From NCBI GenBank assembly GCA_037446075.1, contig JBBIJH010000065.1, positions 1-13,167 on the forward strand: a DNA stretch of 13,167 nucleotides, given 5' to 3'. Under the pieces are notes generated by a model. It was not told where the DNA came from, made no database searches, and saw only the letters and a list, made by a program, of their open reading frames with translations. Made by a program: the position numbers and the translations under genes. Below are positions 5,437 to 12,277 of the stretch, in pieces. This DNA is from JBBIJH01 sp037446075. GTDB lineage: Bacteria > Bacteroidota > Ignavibacteria > UBA10030 > JAHEZR01. Position 1 is the stretch's first letter. Each line of letters starts with the position of its first letter.

Positions 5437-7131
5437 GTGAGCGTGCCTCAGTTCCCAGTTTTGCTAACACGCTATCTCATTCGACAAGGTTTCATCCTCC
5501 TTGTAGTGAGTTTCTCCACAGCCTATGCCCAGCGTGAACTCCTTCCTCCAAGTCACCCGATTTACAAGTTCCTTTTGCGTCAGCAGCTTCGTGGCACGGT
5601 TGATGGTTTCCGCTGGGGAGTTCTTCCCCTCACCCGCGGTGACGTCGCGCGGTTTCTTCTGACAGCCCAAGCCCAAAATGATCGTCTCTCGCGTATTGAT
5701 CAAGCCAAGTTGATCGATTACAGTGCAGAGTTTGAGTACGACATGAACAGGACGCTCTCAAGGGCCAGTCCATTTCTTCCGGCTCTTGACCTTTCGAGTG
5801 TATTCCAGAATCGGCGTCAGAAGTATCTTGCAGCGTACGAAGATTCCGTTGCTTCTTTCTTCGTCGATGGATTTGGTTCCCTGAACTATCGAGTGGCGAG
5901 CGGTGATTCCGTTGGTTCTCCTTTTATTGCTCTCGGGGAACTTGGCATTCGGTTGAGAGGAACGCTCTTTAATCGGCTCGGTTTTTACCTGCAGGCTTCC
6001 AACGGTGAGCGCCTTGGAGGGGATCCGAATTTCGGGAGGCTGGATAACAGGCTGAAGGCCAACAGCAAGTTTAGTGAGCAAGGCAAGTATTTCGATTTCA
6101 CGACCGGCTACCTGCAGTACGACACTGACTGGCTTCGCGTCACGTTAGGAAGAGAGCAGCTTCTTTGGGGCGCCGGATTCTCCGATCGAATGGTTCTTTC
6201 GAGTACTACTGTCCCTTTTGATTTCGGAAAAGTGGAGCTTCGGTACAAGTCGATCAGCTACTCTTTTGTCCACGGAAGTCTTGTAGGAACGGATACCTTG
6301 GGGCGCCAGATTTCCTCGAAGTACATTTCGACGCATCGGTTGGAGTTCAACCTTTCTTCCAGAATTCGACTCGGGCTAAACGAAGCGATCTTCTACAGCA
6401 ATCAGCCCGTGAACTTCGCCTATCTCAATCCCCTCGTGTTCTTGACGAGCGCTGACCTTGCCGCCGACCCCGCGAATCGAAACAATTCCGTTATCGCGAT
6501 GGATATCGAACTGCTCCCCGCGAAGAAGGTGAGAATGATAGGCACATTCCTCATCGATGACTTGAATTTTGAGACCCTGAAATACGCTGGCAACGATGTC
6601 CGCGGAAATGATAACAAATTCGGGTGGCAGTGGGGGATTCTCTGGACGGATGCACTCCGTGTGTCCAACCTCACCCTGTTTACGGAGTACACTCGGATCA
6701 ATCCTTTCGTCTATTCTCATCGCTCGATTGCCAATTCCTACACGCACAAGGATCTCTCGCTGGGACATTCTCTCCAGCCTAATTCTGACGAGTGGCTCCT
6801 CGGTTTCGATTTCGACATCACCTACAGACTCGGGATCAATGGGCAAGTTCGTTTTCAGCGCAGCGGAGAAAACATTGTGGATTCCCGCGGCGGAATGATC
6901 TACAACGCTGGGGGAAACATCCTTCGGGGGGACGGCGATCACCTGCACGCGAATGTCTTCCTCGACGGTCGTCGTGTGAATCGCACGCTTGCCACGCTCA
7001 GTCTGGAGTGGCAGCCGATCAAGCAATATTTTCTGGAGATCAAGTATTTCCATCGCTCGTTCGATTTCGTCAAAGAAGCTCGCACGCTGAACGACTCGAT
7101 TCTCTGGACGACAGTGAGGGTGGATTACTAA
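5437..7131 (+). CDS. Wzi-like capsule assembly outer-membrane protein
   Basis: A 564-aa exported beta-barrel of the capsule-assembly Wzi type, which in characterised relatives anchors or organises polysaccharide at the outer membrane. A signal peptide covers about residues 10-31 (RYLIRQGF, then a hydrophobic core, then STAYAQ). The body alternates aromatic and polar strands (ELGIRLRGTLFNRLGFYLQAS, DWLRVTLGREQLLWGAGFSD, FAYLNPLVFLTSADL, WLLGFDFDITYRLGINGQVRF) and ends in VRVDY, a C-terminal aromatic as in many barrels. The GREQLLWGAG and YLNPL elements are typical of the family. The frame is open upstream with no better start: GTG 5437 lies directly after an inverted-repeat arm and lacks a Shine-Dalgarno site, so true initiation may be weak or coupled. 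It precedes DUF2279 and GT2 genes. Confidence 0.82.
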   Translation: MSVPQFPVLLTRYLIRQGFILLVVSFSTAYAQRELLPPSHPIYKFLLRQQLRGTVDGFRWGVLPLTRGDVARFLLTAQAQNDRLSRIDQAKLIDYSAEFEYDMNRTLSRASPFLPALDLSSVFQNRRQKYLAAYEDSVASFFVDGFGSLNYRVASGDSVGSPFIALGELGIRLRGTLFNRLGFYLQASNGERLGGDPNFGRLDNRLKANSKFSEQGKYFDFTTGYLQYDTDWLRVTLGREQLLWGAGFSDRMVLSSTTVPFDFGKVELRYKSISYSFVHGSLVGTDTLGRQISSKYISTHRLEFNLSSRIRLGLNEAIFYSNQPVNFAYLNPLVFLTSADLAADPANRNNSVIAMDIELLPAKKVRMIGTFLIDDLNFETLKYAGNDVRGNDNKFGWQWGILWTDALRVSNLTLFTEYTRINPFVYSHRSIANSYTHKDLSLGHSLQPNSDEWLLGFDFDITYRLGINGQVRFQRSGENIVDSRGGMIYNAGGNILRGDGDHLHANVFLDGRRVNRTLATLSLEWQPIKQYFLEIKYFHRSFDFVKEARTLNDSILWTTVRVDY

Positions 7132-7143
7132 GAGATCAGGGCA

Positions 7144-7198
7144 CGAGACTGAAGTCTCGCACTCCCAGACTCCAGGCGGAGTGCGAAGATTCATCTTC
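7144..7198 (+). repeat. Cluster of three adjoining hairpins between the Wzi-like and DUF2279 genes
   Basis: Three perfect inverted repeats lie in 55 bases. CGAGACT (7144-7150) pairs with AGTCTCG (7153-7159). TCGCACTCC (7157-7165) pairs with GGAGTGCGA (7178-7186). GAAGAT (7185-7190) pairs with ATCTTC (7193-7198). Neighbouring stems share bases, so not all can form at full length together. There is no T-tail, so it is not a classic terminator. It may be a dispersed palindromic (REP-like) element or an RNA-processing or stability structure. Confidence 0.6.
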
Positions 7199-7223
7199 AC
7201 CTCAGTAAAGTACCCCATCTGAG

Positions 7224-8198
7224 ATGACGAGTATGAAAAGATTCCTGTACGTCTTCATCTCTGCCGTCTGTTTGCTGCTAGTCTTTCTCCTCCAGTCAGA
7301 GGCTCAGCTGAATTCGCGGACACATGAATTCTTCAATCCTCAGATTGAGTCGTGGAATGCAGACGATTCAACACGTGCGAATTCCACATCACCGAAGTCG
7401 CCGGTCCGGCAAGACAACATCCGATATGGGCGGCTCGCAATGATCGGGGGCGGCCTCCTGGGTGTGGGAGTGGCCCATCAGTTATATGTCGAGAAGGCGT
7501 GGTGGAAAGACTACGGCGGTCCTTTTCACTTTAGAGAGGATCTTCGCTATGCAAAGAATGTGGACAAGGTTGGGCACTTCTATGCAGGGATGCTGACGTC
7601 CGTCCTCGGCGCCAAGGCCTTCGAATGGTCAGGATTTCGAACGGAGAAGGCCCTCTGGCTTGGTGCAGTGGCTGGGAGTTTGTTCGAATTGTATGTTGAG
7701 GTTCAGGACGGCTTCTCGACCCTATGGGGTTTCGATCGCGTCGATGCAGCAGCGAACGTTGGCGGTGCTTTTTTCCCTGTAGCGAGGCGCTATGCTCCCT
7801 TTCTCAAGAACTTCGATCTGAAATTCAGCTATCTTCCGTCAAACGCTGAGCCTCCGCGCGGTGGACCTTTTCAGAATCAGAAGCATCTCATCGTCGATGA
7901 CTATGAGGGACAGCGGTTTTGGCTCAGCCTCAAACTGGAAAATCTCCTTCCGAAAAGTCTGAAGGCGCTATGGCCCGACTTCCTTTGCGTTGCGCTCGGA
8001 CTCGGTGTGCGCGATCTCCAGCGGGACGGAGGACATCTGGAACTGTATCTCGCGCTCGATTATGATCTTACCCGACTGCCGGGCGAGAGCGGATTTCTAA
8101 GAAGTTTGAAGGAGGGATTGAACTTTATTCATCTCCCGAGTCCTGCAATCCGTGTATCTCCGAATGTCGTTCTCTATGGGCTTTATTTCTCGCTCTAG
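7224..8198 (+). CDS. DUF2279 family exported protein (YfiM-like)
   Basis: A 324-aa protein with an N-terminal signal peptide (KRFLYVFISAVCLLLVFLLQSEAQ, about 5-28). The DUF2279 region shows the family landmarks: a paired small-residue hydrophobic segment (about 71-86), WWKDYGGPFHFREDL at 93-107, VDKVGHFYAGM at 113-123, WSGF at 135-138, and a second core ELYVEVQDGFSTLWGF at 155-170 followed by RVDAAANVGG. The C-terminal 130 residues are an extension rich in beta-strand-like sequence ending YGLYFSL, compatible with an outer-membrane or periplasmic domain. ATG 7224 and ATG 7233 are both possible; the second gives a more typical signal peptide and neither has a strong ribosome site. The function of the family is unknown. 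Its position between a Wzi-like barrel and a glycosyltransferase suggests a role in surface polysaccharide export. Confidence 0.8.
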   Translation: MTSMKRFLYVFISAVCLLLVFLLQSEAQLNSRTHEFFNPQIESWNADDSTRANSTSPKSPVRQDNIRYGRLAMIGGGLLGVGVAHQLYVEKAWWKDYGGPFHFREDLRYAKNVDKVGHFYAGMLTSVLGAKAFEWSGFRTEKALWLGAVAGSLFELYVEVQDGFSTLWGFDRVDAAANVGGAFFPVARRYAPFLKNFDLKFSYLPSNAEPPRGGPFQNQKHLIVDDYEGQRFWLSLKLENLLPKSLKALWPDFLCVALGLGVRDLQRDGGHLELYLALDYDLTRLPGESGFLRSLKEGLNFIHLPSPAIRVSPNVVLYGLYFSL

Positions 8199-8260
8199 CC
8201 CCCGTGATTTTCCGCATCGAAAAGCTCTCCACTACTGCCCATTCTTGAATTCGAAAGAGA

Positions 8261-8983
8261 ATGATCAGCGTCATCATCCCGACATTGAACGAGGAGCAGG
8301 TAATTGGAAATCTGCTCTCTCAATTCTCCGAAGAGTTGGTCAAGAAGTTTGAGATTGAGCTTATCCTGAGCGACGGTCGAAGCCAGGACCGGACAGTGGA
8401 GATTGCAAGGGAGAAAGTCCATATCGTTGTCAGTCACTCTGGCAACGGGAGGCAAACGATCGCGGAAGCACGCAACCTCGGTGCCCGCAGATCCTCGGGT
8501 GAGGTGTTGCTTTTTATCAATGCGGACGTCAGAATTGAGGATGTGTCACGCTATTTGAGAGATATGCTCGATGTGCTCCAGAGGCCTGGTGTGGTCGCTG
8601 CAACATGTCCTGTTCGCGTCTATCCAGAGGAAGAGACTCTTGTTGACTGCATCTACCATTGCCTTCACAACTTCCATGTCCGGGCGTTGAACGCCATCGG
8701 GTTCGGGACCGGGAGGGGAGAATGCCAGGTCGTTAAGCGGCGTGAGTTCTTCAAGGTGGGAGGATATGACGAGAAACTCGCTGCGGGTGAGGACTTTGAT
8801 CTGTATCGAAAGTTGGCCCGCCTTGGAAGTATTAGGTATGTCAGGTCCGTGAAGGTCTTTGAATCGCCTCGAAGATACCGGAAGTTCGGCTACCTTCGGG
8901 TGTGGCTCTTCTGGCTACTGAACGCGCTCTCCATCATCCTTCGTCGGAAGAGTTTTTCGGAGGAGTGGGAGCCGGTCCGGTGA
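8261..8983 (+). CDS. Family 2 glycosyltransferase
   Basis: A 240-aa GT-A fold transferase, probably inverting and using a nucleotide sugar at the inner face of the membrane. VSVIIPTLNEE-type opening (here ISVIIPTLNEE at 2-12), LILSDGRSQDRT at 35-45 with the nucleotide-contacting Asp38, ARNLGARRSSGEVLLFINAD at 70-89 with the metal-site Asp89 (NAD in place of DxD), and the acceptor-side GEDFDLYRKL at 176-185. A hydrophobic C-terminal segment, VWLFWLLNALSIIL at about 214-227, with basic flanks could attach it to the membrane. ATG 8261 follows a GAAAGAGA stretch. It starts 62 nt after the DUF2279 stop and probably shares its transcript. Related proteins are loosely annotated as rSAM-linked or TIGR04283-type transferases; I cannot assign the sugar. 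Confidence 0.9.
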   Translation: MISVIIPTLNEEQVIGNLLSQFSEELVKKFEIELILSDGRSQDRTVEIAREKVHIVVSHSGNGRQTIAEARNLGARRSSGEVLLFINADVRIEDVSRYLRDMLDVLQRPGVVAATCPVRVYPEEETLVDCIYHCLHNFHVRALNAIGFGTGRGECQVVKRREFFKVGGYDEKLAAGEDFDLYRKLARLGSIRYVRSVKVFESPRRYRKFGYLRVWLFWLLNALSIILRRKSFSEEWEPVR

Positions 8984-9023
8984 AATGAGACAGGTAAGAG
9001 AGGTTTCTCCCCAATGGCATCCT

Positions 9024-9048
9024 CCGAAGGAGTCCTTTGGACCTTCGG
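9024..9048 (+). repeat. Strong hairpin downstream of the GT2 gene
   Basis: CCGAAGG (9024-9030) and CCTTCGG (9042-9048) form a perfect 7-bp stem. The loop holds a second small stem TCC-TTT-GGA that can stack on it. It begins 41 nt after the GT2 stop. There is no T-run after it, so it could be a 3'-end stabilising structure or a factor-dependent stop. Confidence 0.45.
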
Positions 9049-9143
9049 CACTATCCTGTCGATGGCAGACAGACGGGGACGTCCTTCGTACCCACTGTGA
9101 TTTGGCCCCCTCTCTGAAAAGGTCATGCAATCCATGAAAGTAG

Positions 9144-9174
9144 GAAGAGGCAATAGATTTCCTCTTTTCTTTTT
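9144..9174 (+). terminator. Intrinsic terminator before the second MNT/HEPN pair
   Basis: AAGAGG (9145-9150) pairs with CCTCTT (9161-9166) across a 10-nt loop, and a G-T wobble extends the stem. It is followed directly by a T-rich tail interrupted once by C and once again near 9169 (to 9174). It probably ends the transcript of the Wzi-like / DUF2279 / GT2 group. The TATATT at 9177-9182 right after it could be a -10 element for the toxin-antitoxin pair, but I see no convincing -35. Confidence 0.5.
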
Positions 9175-9230
9175 AGTATATTTTGCCGCAGGTTCCAACG
9201 AGCAGCAGCATGAGAATCGAGAGGGAAACC

Positions 9231-9644
9231 ATGAACCAAGACTTGACCCCAAAGCAGCGGGATCGGTTGCGAGCAATGGGTATTGACCTTGTCTATTTGT
9301 TTGGATCCCACGCCGAAGGAACGAACCATCCGTTGAATGATGTTGACATCGGGGTTGTGTTTGCCGAGAGCCGATTGCCGCGAGAGGATTCACGGGCTGC
9401 TGACAACGAGCTGTAGGATATTTTCACAGATATCTTTCCGGGAAAAAGTGCCGATATCGTAATCCTGCAAAAAGCGGGTTTGGAGATCTCTTTTGATGCG
9501 ATATCCCACGGCACTGTCCTCTTTGAACCTACTGACGGGAGGAGATTCGAATTTGAGGAAAGGATCGGCATTCTATACGCCGATTTCAAGCCGATAGTGA
9601 CTGAGTTTCACAAAGCGATACTAGATAGGTTTCAATCTAAGTGA
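9231..9644 (+). pseudogene. Second MNT-type nucleotidyltransferase antitoxin, interrupted by an in-frame TAG
   Basis: The frame opens at ATG 9231, preceded by GAGAGGG (9219-9225) at 5 nt; an earlier ATG at 9210 has no such site. The N-terminal part holds an exact GS-x10-DxD signature (FGSHAEGTNHPLNDVDIGVV). A TAG at 9414-9416 (codon 62) follows DNEL. The same frame then continues without a shift: DIFTDIFPGKSADIVILQKA, with the third acidic residue in ADIVIL, then ISFDAISHGTVLFEP and EERIGILYADFKPIVTEF. These read like the family C-terminus, where a Tyr codon usually stands at the TAG position (single base change from TAT/TAC). Full length would be 137 aa, which is normal. TAG is a genuine stop elsewhere here (694, 5369, 8198), so recoding is unlikely. 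It overlaps the toxin start by 4 nt (GTGA). Confidence 0.85.
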
Positions 9645-10096
9645 AGCAACCGATCAAAAGTCGGTCGATCGTTCCAAGAATCGATGGGATTCAGCGTGAT
9701 GGTGAGAAGCGAAGAAAACTCCCACGACTATCACTGACAGACCTTGGCGAGGAGGACAATTCCATAAGAGCACAGTTCCACCTAAGACCAGCACTGGAAG
9801 GTGTTTTTCATCCTGCGCTCACCTTTTGGCAAGACTCCCAGGTGGAAGGGGCAACCGAATACAAGACGATTGGTCTGAAGCTGGGTGAAGTGGAGATCGT
9901 TCCTCAACATTTTGCTGCGAAAATTTTGAAAGCGATGGCCAGTTACCGCAATCGACTTACTCATTTCTATGCCGACATCGCCCCGCGGAGACTTGCCGAA
10001 TCGTTCAGGAGAACTTGGAATGAGGTTAGCACCTTTCTGAAGGCGGTCAAGGGGTTGCTGTTAAATCCTGGCAAGCTTAACTTGACTGTTGAGTAA
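9641..10096 (+). CDS. HEPN toxin (HepT-like), frame open but with two out-of-frame internal blocks
   Basis: A 151-aa HEPN-domain RNase toxin of a different subfamily from the one at 3219-3627. The family reads clearly at RAQFHLRPALEGVFH (43-57), ATEYKTIGLKLGE (71-83), MASYRNRLTHFY (99-110, R-x4-H-x-Y with R103, H108, Y110) and EVSTFLKAVKGLL (128-140). Two blocks do not fit. At 58-70 the frame gives PALTFWQDSQVEG, but the +2 frame at 9814-9849 gives CAHLLARLPGGR, the expected helix-loop. At 116-126 it gives RRLAESFRRTW, but the shifted frame at 9988-10017 gives ETCRIVQENL, again as expected. Each block looks like a one-base loss followed by a one-base gain. The catalytic motif survives, but the core helix is altered, so activity is doubtful. 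GTG 9641 overlaps the antitoxin stop. Confidence 0.8.
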   Translation: MKQPIKSRSIVPRIDGIQRDGEKRRKLPRLSLTDLGEEDNSIRAQFHLRPALEGVFHPALTFWQDSQVEGATEYKTIGLKLGEVEIVPQHFAAKILKAMASYRNRLTHFYADIAPRRLAESFRRTWNEVSTFLKAVKGLLLNPGKLNLTVE

Positions 10097-10107
10097 ATGA
10101 TGAAATA

Positions 10108-10116
10108 GGGGGAGGA
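10108..10116 (+). promoter_or_regulatory. Strong ribosome binding site deciding the TTG start of gmd
   Basis: GGGGGAGGA ends 6 nt before TTG 10123. The next residues, KKALITGITGQDG, are the family's normal N-terminus, so the TTG is the start. No clear promoter is seen between the toxin stop (10096) and this site. Confidence 0.6.
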
Positions 10117-10122
10117 AAATTC

Positions 10123-11139
10123 TTGAAAAAAGCCCTCATCACTGGAATCACGGGTCAAGACGGCTCTTACCTCGCTGAGCTTCTTCTTAGCAAGGGCTAC
10201 GAAGTCCACGGAATCATCCGCCGTGCAAGCACCTTCAACACGAGCCGCATCGATCATCTCTATCAGGACCCACACATCAATGGAGTACGACTCTTCCTCC
10301 ATTACGGAGATATCTCCGACTCCTCGAACCTGATGAAGTTACTGTACCGACTTGAGCCCGACGAGATCTACCACCTTGCTGCACAAAGTCACGTTCGTGT
10401 CAGTTTTGATATCCCGGAATACACTGGAGACGTGTCGGGCCTCGGAACAGTACGAATCCTCGAGGCGATTCGGGAGACCGGGATCAAGACAAGGTTCTAT
10501 CAAGCTTCAAGCAGCGAGATGTTCGGAAACACGACGGAGATTCCACAGTGCGAGACAACTCCGTTCTGTCCCGCAAGCCCGTATGCCTGCGCAAAGCTGT
10601 ATGCCTACTGGATATGCAAGAACTACCGCGAAGCGTACGGCATCTTCGCCGCGAACGGGATCCTTTTTAACCACGAGTCTCCGAGGCGTGGAGAGACGTT
10701 CGTTACCCGGAAGATCACACGCGCCGTTGCACGGATCAAGGCCGGCTTGCAAGACAAGTTATACCTCGGCAATCTCGATGCGAGGCGAGACTGGGGATAC
10801 GCAAAGGAATACGTCGAGGTGACGTGGCGCATTCTTCAGAGAGACCAACCAGACGATTTCGTCGTGGCAACAGGAGAAAGTCATCCCGTGAGGGAGTTTC
10901 TTGATGAGGCATTTGGATACGTGGGACTCGATTGGCATGACTATGTGGAAATCGACAAGCGGTACTTCCGTCCACTGGAGGTAAACCATCTCGTTGGTGA
11001 TGCATCCAAGGCTCGACGAGATCTGGGTTGGGAACCGAAGACGCGTTTCCGAGACCTTGTCCGATTAATGGTTGATGCAGACGTCGAAATGTTGGATCTT
11101 GAGCTTTCAGGAAAACCGGTCCTGACGGGGAAATGGTGA
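10123..11139 (+). CDS. gmd: GDP-mannose 4,6-dehydratase
   Basis: Converts GDP-D-mannose to GDP-4-keto-6-deoxy-D-mannose in the cytoplasm, the first step to GDP-L-fucose and some other 6-deoxyhexoses. 338 aa, an SDR of the extended type. The NADP-binding GITGQDG lies at 8-14, HLAAQSHV at 84-91, the catalytic Ser/Glu region ASSSEMFG at 128-135 with Glu132, and Tyr154-x3-Lys158 in SPYACAKLYAYW. FNHESPRRGETFVTRKIT and DARRDWGYAKEYVE are distinctive of Gmd. The usual YAVAK is YACAK here, with Tyr and Lys kept, so activity is expected. It starts 26 nt after the broken toxin gene and is followed after 25 nt by fcl, forming a gmd-fcl pair. Confidence 0.97.
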   Translation: MKKALITGITGQDGSYLAELLLSKGYEVHGIIRRASTFNTSRIDHLYQDPHINGVRLFLHYGDISDSSNLMKLLYRLEPDEIYHLAAQSHVRVSFDIPEYTGDVSGLGTVRILEAIRETGIKTRFYQASSSEMFGNTTEIPQCETTPFCPASPYACAKLYAYWICKNYREAYGIFAANGILFNHESPRRGETFVTRKITRAVARIKAGLQDKLYLGNLDARRDWGYAKEYVEVTWRILQRDQPDDFVVATGESHPVREFLDEAFGYVGLDWHDYVEIDKRYFRPLEVNHLVGDASKARRDLGWEPKTRFRDLVRLMVDADVEMLDLELSGKPVLTGKW

Positions 11140-11164
11140 GTGGCACGTAAAAGATAGAGCGACG

Positions 11165-12133
11165 ATGAACCCGAGTGATTTCTGGTCTGAGAAGCGAGTT
11201 GTAGTCACGGGCGGAGCCGGGTTTCTTGGCTCATTTGTGGTTGAAAAGCTTCGGGTGCGTGGCTGCAAAGAGATCGTTGTGCCGAGACGGAAAGACTATG
11301 ACCTTCGCGAACGAGGGGCAATTCAGCGCCTATACCGCGAAGCAATGCCAGAGATGATCATCCATCTCGCCGCTGTTGTTGGAGGGATCGGCGCGAACAA
11401 GATGAATCCCGGGAAGTTTTTCTATGACAACGCGATCATGGGCATCCAGCTCATGGAGGAGGCGCGGCACTTTGGAGTCCAGAAGTTTGTCGCGATAGGA
11501 ACAATCTGTGCCTACCCGAAATTCACCCCTGCCCCGTTTCGTGAAGAAGATCTCTGGAACGGTTATCCGGAGGAGACAAACGCACCTTATGGCATTGCCA
11601 AGAAGATACTGCAGGTTCAGTCTGCTGCGTACCGGCAGCAATATGGGTTCAACTCCATCTTCTTGCTTCCCGTGAACCTCTATGGACCGAGGGATAACTT
11701 TGATCTCGAGACTTCGCACGTGATCCCTGCGCTGATCCGGAAATGCATCGAGGCGAACGAGAGTGGCGCGCAGGAAATCATCTGCTGGGGCGACGGGACT
11801 CCGACTCGGGAATTTCTCTACGTCGAGGATGCCGCAGAGGCGATCCTTCTCGCTGCGGAGCGGTACAATAAAAGCGATCCCGTGAACATCGGCTCGGGCT
11901 TTGAGATTACCATCCGCGATCTCGTCGACCTCATCGTTCGGCTGACAGGCTTTGAGGGGAAGATTGTCTGGGATACGACGAAACCGAACGGACAGCCGCG
12001 GCGTCTCCTTGACGTCTCAAAAGCAGAGAAGGAATTCGGATTCCGGGCGAAGGTGAGACTCGAGGAAGGTCTGCGTCGGACCATCGAGTGGTACCAGGAA
12101 TTCCGGCGCACAGCACATCCGATGGTCGTCTGA
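11165..12133 (+). CDS. fcl: GDP-L-fucose synthase (GDP-4-keto-6-deoxymannose epimerase/reductase)
   Basis: Epimerises at C3 and C5 and reduces C4 of the Gmd product to give GDP-L-fucose. 322 aa, normal length. TGGAGFLG at 15-22 binds NADP. The catalytic region GTICAYPK at 112-119 has Thr113 where the E. coli enzyme has Ser, and keeps the Cys (115); Thr is usual in many bacterial homologues. Tyr142-x3-Lys146 lies in NAPYGIAKK, and the acid His185 in TSHVIPAL. NLYGPRDNFD, WGDGTPTREFLYVED and GQPRRLLDVSKA are family landmarks. Start ATG 11165 has only a weak GAGCGA ribosome site and sits 25 nt after gmd, so it is probably cotranscribed. With gmd it implies fucose, or a fucose-derived sugar, in the polymer. 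Confidence 0.97.
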   Translation: MNPSDFWSEKRVVVTGGAGFLGSFVVEKLRVRGCKEIVVPRRKDYDLRERGAIQRLYREAMPEMIIHLAAVVGGIGANKMNPGKFFYDNAIMGIQLMEEARHFGVQKFVAIGTICAYPKFTPAPFREEDLWNGYPEETNAPYGIAKKILQVQSAAYRQQYGFNSIFLLPVNLYGPRDNFDLETSHVIPALIRKCIEANESGAQEIICWGDGTPTREFLYVEDAAEAILLAAERYNKSDPVNIGSGFEITIRDLVDLIVRLTGFEGKIVWDTTKPNGQPRRLLDVSKAEKEFGFRAKVRLEEGLRRTIEWYQEFRRTAHPMVV

Positions 12134-12277
12134 ATCTTCGATCGCGCATTTCTGATGTTCTTTTCATTGTCAGGGGTTTTTCGATTCTGCGCTTCTTCGG
12201 CCGCGCGTTCTCGTCTTTTAGTTCCAAGCCCCCCACGATTCACGCAATCTTGTTGAAAGGAGATTGACCGGGGTATT

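Noticed and set aside
6376..7218. Long minus-strand frame of 280 codons opposite the Wzi-like gene
   Set aside because: The + strand reads as a secreted barrel with a signal peptide and family motifs. The minus frame has no recognisable domain and is a codon-bias shadow.
8240..8263. Inverted repeat CATTCT/AGAATG that would hide the GT2 start codon
   Set aside because: Only 6 bp with a 12-nt loop and no extension; expected by chance in a window of this size.
9414..9416. TAG recoded as an amino acid (pyrrolysine or suppressor tRNA)
   Set aside because: TAG ends the WecG-type, four-helix-bundle and DUF2279 genes at their expected C-termini, and the neighbouring toxin also shows damage, so plain loss of function is simpler.
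10082..10110. Promoter for gmd starting with TTGACT at 10082
   Set aside because: The -35 is good but no acceptable -10 occurs at 15-18 nt spacing, and it lies at the end of the toxin coding sequence.
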